Of a stretch of 64,000 nt of DNA, positions 60,364 through 64,000 are shown piece after piece (position 1 is the first letter of the stretch; every line of letters starts with the position of its first letter). The position numbers and the translations under genes were made by a program. The stretch is taken from positions 117,333 through 181,332 of the forward strand of contig WELA01003378.1 in the NCBI GenBank assembly GCA_009602735.1, read 5' to 3'. The stretch comes from Mesotaenium endlicherianum. Taxonomy: Eukaryota; Streptophyta; Zygnematophyceae; Zygnematales; Mesotaeniaceae. A model generated the notes under the pieces. It was given only the letters and a program-made list of their open reading frames with translations, was not told the origin of the DNA and searched no databases.

Positions 60364-63300
60364 CTCCTCCTCCCTTAGAAGAACTTAACGTCCTCGTTAA
60401 GCGTACGTCTTTGAAGTCTGTATGTGTCAATACTAGCCTTGACTAGCGGAAAACATTGGTGAGCGACTGGACTATGCATCATCACAGTGACGGAAAAGAG
60501 CGATTAGTTGGCCGCTTCTCTTTTGCGTTTGTTCCTTGGCTTACGAATTGGCCCGGGTAGCATACTGCCCGTGGGACAAAGCTGTTGAGCGGCAGCCCAT
60601 CGTAACCAATATTGTTGAACCAGGTCCTTACAGTTAAGTAGGATTTTGTCATGAGGTTTGTACGAGTTCCAACTGGAATCGTAATCAAGCCACTTTATCA
60701 AAAGCTCCACGCGTGGAGGCTTATGACGAGTGTAGCGGTGTCCTAAGACCTCCTCTACATCCCAGGCCTTATCATCATCGGCGAGTTCCAATTCCGGTGC
60801 TTGCGGCTGATAGCGGCCATCGGACCTAAACAGCTTAAGTAAACTGACATGGAACACAGGATGCGTTTGCCCCAAGGATTTAGGCAACTCCAGTCGGTAT
60901 GCAACAGGTCCAACCTTTGCAATACCGATAAAAGGGCCTACCCAACGACGCAGAAGCTTGCGCTTTCCTGGGTGCTTGAGTTGTACGTTTTCACTTTGCA
61001 AAAGTACTTCATTGCCAACTTGAAAACTTAACTCAGTCTTGTGCGTGTCAGCAAACGTTTTCTGTCGGTTTCGAGCAGCGGCCAAGGCCAACTTCGCGGT
61101 TTTGTGCACCTCTTGAAGAGAATGGACAAATAGGTGTGCACTTGGTACTCTCATGGTTGACATCCCCATCTTACCAAAAACCGCGCGTGTCAGGGGAGTG
61201 TGCGAATGTCGTCCATAGTTAAGGAAAAATGGAATTTCCTTAACACTTTCCTGACAAGCATTATTAACTGCGAACTTTGCAACTGAAAGGAGGGTGTCTC
61301 AGTTGTCTTGGTGAGGTTTCACATAATGCCTAAGGAACATTTGCAGATGACGGTTCAGTCACTCTGTCTGACCATCGATCTGAGGATGGAAGCTAGTTGA
61401 CATCTGAAGGTTCGTGCCAAAATGCGAGCAAACTTCTTGCCAGAAGTGGCTCGTAAATCGACTATCACGATCGCTTATGATCTCTTTAGGCATACCATGT
61501 AACTTGAACACGTGATCCACGAAGAGACGCGCGGCCTCGACTGCATCAAGTGATGGTTTAGTGGCCACAAAGTGTACCATCTTGGTGAAACGATCCACGA
61601 TTGTTAGCACCCCACTGTGTCCTCTATCGGTGGTAGGCACTACAACGACAAAGTCGAGGCTTATGCTTTCCCAAGGAGCACCTGCAAGTTCCAATGGTTG
61701 CAACTTCCCAGCTCGCAACGTATTGCTCGGCTTATTCCTCTGACATATTGCGCAGTTGACGATGTACTCAGCAACATCAACCTTGAGGGACGGCCAAATG
61801 TACCCTCGGCGCAAAGCGTGTGTGGTTTTGGTAATTCCATGGAGACCTGAGTAAGGAGAGTCATGGGCTTCTCGTAGTAGCTCATGTCTTACTCGGCCTT
61901 CTGGGACAAGAATGCGCCCATTGTGCCACCAAAACCCGTCCTCAAACAAATAGTCTGAGTGTTCTTTGCTTTTATCCATACTGTCCATCGTCACGGCTAC
62001 ACCGCTCAAGTCAGTACCCTGGAGATCTAGGAAAACGGATCTTTGAGATGGCCCTCATGAAATAGTTGATGCGGGTCTAGTACTTCAGAGGTTTGCATGC
62101 TACCCAAATTGGGTTGGCCCGCGTCACCAGGCCGTGCCACGCCAGTCGTCTGGGGGGGTACAGCAGAATCAAGGGTGGCCGCCCTTGAAACCTGACCGTT
62201 TCGTCCTTGTAAATTAGCAACAGTCCCCAACATCAAGTGGTGAAGGGGAATTTGACTTAGAGGGTCCGCAACATTATTGCGACCAGGGTGATACGCCTAG
62301 GTAATGTGGAATCGTTGCAAGAACTCATACCATCTCGATCGGCTAATGAAAGAGGTGGCGCATTAGTGAGTGAATACTTAATGAGCTCGAACGCAATCTG
62401 CGTATTCCCATTCCAAATGAACGTCTCATTTTCTTGGTTAGAGCAGTGAGTGGCGCGGCCATCACTGAATAACCATGCATAAACTTACGAAAGTAGTTAG
62501 CAAACCCAAGGAATGAACGTACAATATGCACATCTTTCGGGACAGGCTAATCTGCGACACACGCAATCTTGGCTGGGTCAGGGTGCACCCCTTTCGAACC
62601 CACTATATGTCCGAGGTACAACAGTTCATCCTTCAGGAAGGTACATTTCTTGAGCTTTGCATACAGAAGTTGCTCACGAAGGATTTGCAACACCAATTCA
62701 AGGTGCATGTAATGCTCGTCCTTGTTCTTTGAATAGACCAGGATATTGTCGAGGTAGACTTGGACAAATTTTCCCAAGTACGGTCGAAACAAATCGTTCA
62801 TCGTGCTTTGGAATGTCGCGGGTGCATTGGTAAATCTAAAACTTAGGACTTTGTATTGGAAATGTCCAATAGGCGTCCGAAATGCTGTCTTGGGTACATC
62901 CTCTGGTGTGATTTGTATCTGATGATAGCCTTGGGCTAAATCAAGCGAGGAGAACACGCATGCCCCCTTCAGCGAATCAAACAAGTCATCAATGCGAGGT
63001 AACGAATAGCGGTTCTTGACCGTTATGTTATTCAAAGCACGATAATCAATGCACATCCTGAGCGCCCTATCTTTGTTTTGAACAAATAGGTTGGGGGCCC
63101 CAAATGGTGAAGAGCTCGGCTTAATCCATCCTTTCTCAAGCACATCGCTAATTTGGTCCTTCATTTCGTTCATCTCCAACGGACTGAGGCGATGAATCGG
63201 TTTCCAAGTCGGTTGATAATTGGGAATGAGAGGAATCGTATGTCCAATACCCCTATTAGGCGAAAGCCCGGTTGGTATTTCACTTGGAAACACTGATTTG

Positions 63301-64000
63301 TACTTTTGCAAAAGAGCAGAAAGTTCAGCTGTGAGTTTCTCTTCATGACCAATCACATCCAACACGGGCTCTTCCGTAAAGAGCTTAGTGGAAGTGACTG
63401 GGGAATCAGGTCGCAGTAATCCAAAGGAAACATTTTGACCTCGTTTTGCCAAACGTCTAGCTTGCTTAATGGACAATAGAAGAGTCTTTGAAGGACTTTC
63501 TATGGCCATATCGGGCTTAAGAGACTGGAGAGTAATCTTCCTTGTCCCTTTGCCAACAATGCACGTCTTTTGACGGAAGTCAAGCAATGCACTCATCTGC
63601 GTAAGCCAAGTCGTACCCAAAATTGCATCAATACCAGTGGGCAATTTAGTGACGTAGAATTGTTCGTGGCCGATGTTGATTGCACTTTGAGTTGCAACTT
63701 GATATTTCCAATAATACAAGCTAACGAGCCATCGCCAAGGCGAAGTTCCTCGTCCTTGAGTGGTGGAATCAACTTCATCCCTTGTGCAGAACGTGCACTA
63801 ATGAAGCTCACTGATGCGCCTGAATCAATGCACTGCTTGGGGGGGCTGCAGGAAACCTTGTTGGACCGGGATCGGTTGGGCTTGCCCTGCCGGCGTACGC
63901 GACTCCCGTCGAACAGCTCGCGGCGCGTGTGGCGGATCGCCACCATCGGTCCATGCAGCAGCGCCAGCAGCAGGCGAAGCTTGGCATTATGCTGCCCTTA
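59449..64000 (-). mobile_element. Ty3-type LTR retrotransposon, family 2, second copy, runs off window end
   Basis: Minus orientation, inserted into the partial chromovirus. The 3' LTR is 59449-60363, preceded in the minus sense by a purine tract (AGGGAGGAGGAG). Parts in minus order from the window end are a protease region (about 63950-63590, with DSGASVSFIS), reverse transcriptase (62547-63719, with VDDxFDSLKG and SLDLAQGYHQIQI), an RNase H trace, the integrase zinc part and core (61359-62009, with CQRNKPSN and ISDRDSRFTSHFW) and the integrase C-terminus with a chromodomain-like end (60504-61169, with WVGPF, HPVFHVSLLK, IKWLDYDSSWNSY). The 5' LTR and most of gag are outside the window. Several breaks, but less decayed than the 37-45 kb copy. 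Confidence 0.85.

Noticed and set aside
1-64000. CRISPR arrays, bacterial operons, rRNA genes
   Set aside because: None seen; introns and gene content are those of a eukaryotic nuclear genome.

Overview
The window is nuclear DNA of a green-lineage eukaryote, most likely an alga. The evidence is short exons with clean GT-AG (and some GC-AG) introns, six genes whose translated exons resemble land-plant proteins, and chromodomain-bearing Ty3 retroelements. The genus cannot be told from the sequence. Homology calls rest on recalled family sequences, not on a search. One assembly gap (41 N) is present.

Positions 1-33 kb are a gene-dense half. In order: the 3' part of a histidinol-phosphate aminotransferase gene (+, 1-2638); a secreted endonuclease I fused to a lamin-tail-like domain (+, 4299-7099); glucuronokinase (-, 7428-9790); a membrane-anchored PP2C phosphatase (+, 10896-12615) that matches only the phosphatase part of a plant PP2C/cyclic-nucleotide-binding/kinase protein; TAF2, a TFIID subunit (-, 15024-22502, at least 24 exons); a tentative Cys-rich single-pass membrane protein (+, about 23292-25666); and coatomer subunit gamma (-, 26041-32956, 19 exons, 898 codons). 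I assembled exons from splice sites, phase and family alignment. For most genes the exon lengths sum to an exact open frame.

Positions 33-64 kb hold no recognisable host gene. They are a nested graveyard of LTR retroelements: a family with LTRs of about 720 bp and a short gag-like region (three full-length LTRs plus a truncated one), a Ty3 family with LTRs of about 1 kb (one element with a perfect 5-bp target duplication, another running off the window end), a separate gag with two zinc knuckles, a degraded integrase trace, and a Ty3 chromovirus with one long open pol frame that forms a tandem array through a shared LTR.

The host genes have unrelated housekeeping roles (histidine synthesis, UDP-sugar salvage, transcription initiation, Golgi vesicle coats, signalling, secreted nuclease) and do not form a pathway. 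I found no convincing new multi-gene system. The most interesting points are the bacterial-style nuclease fusion, the stand-alone PP2C, three GC-AG introns in TAF2, a tRNA-like T-arm inside one LTR family, and the two internal-LTR-internal junctions.
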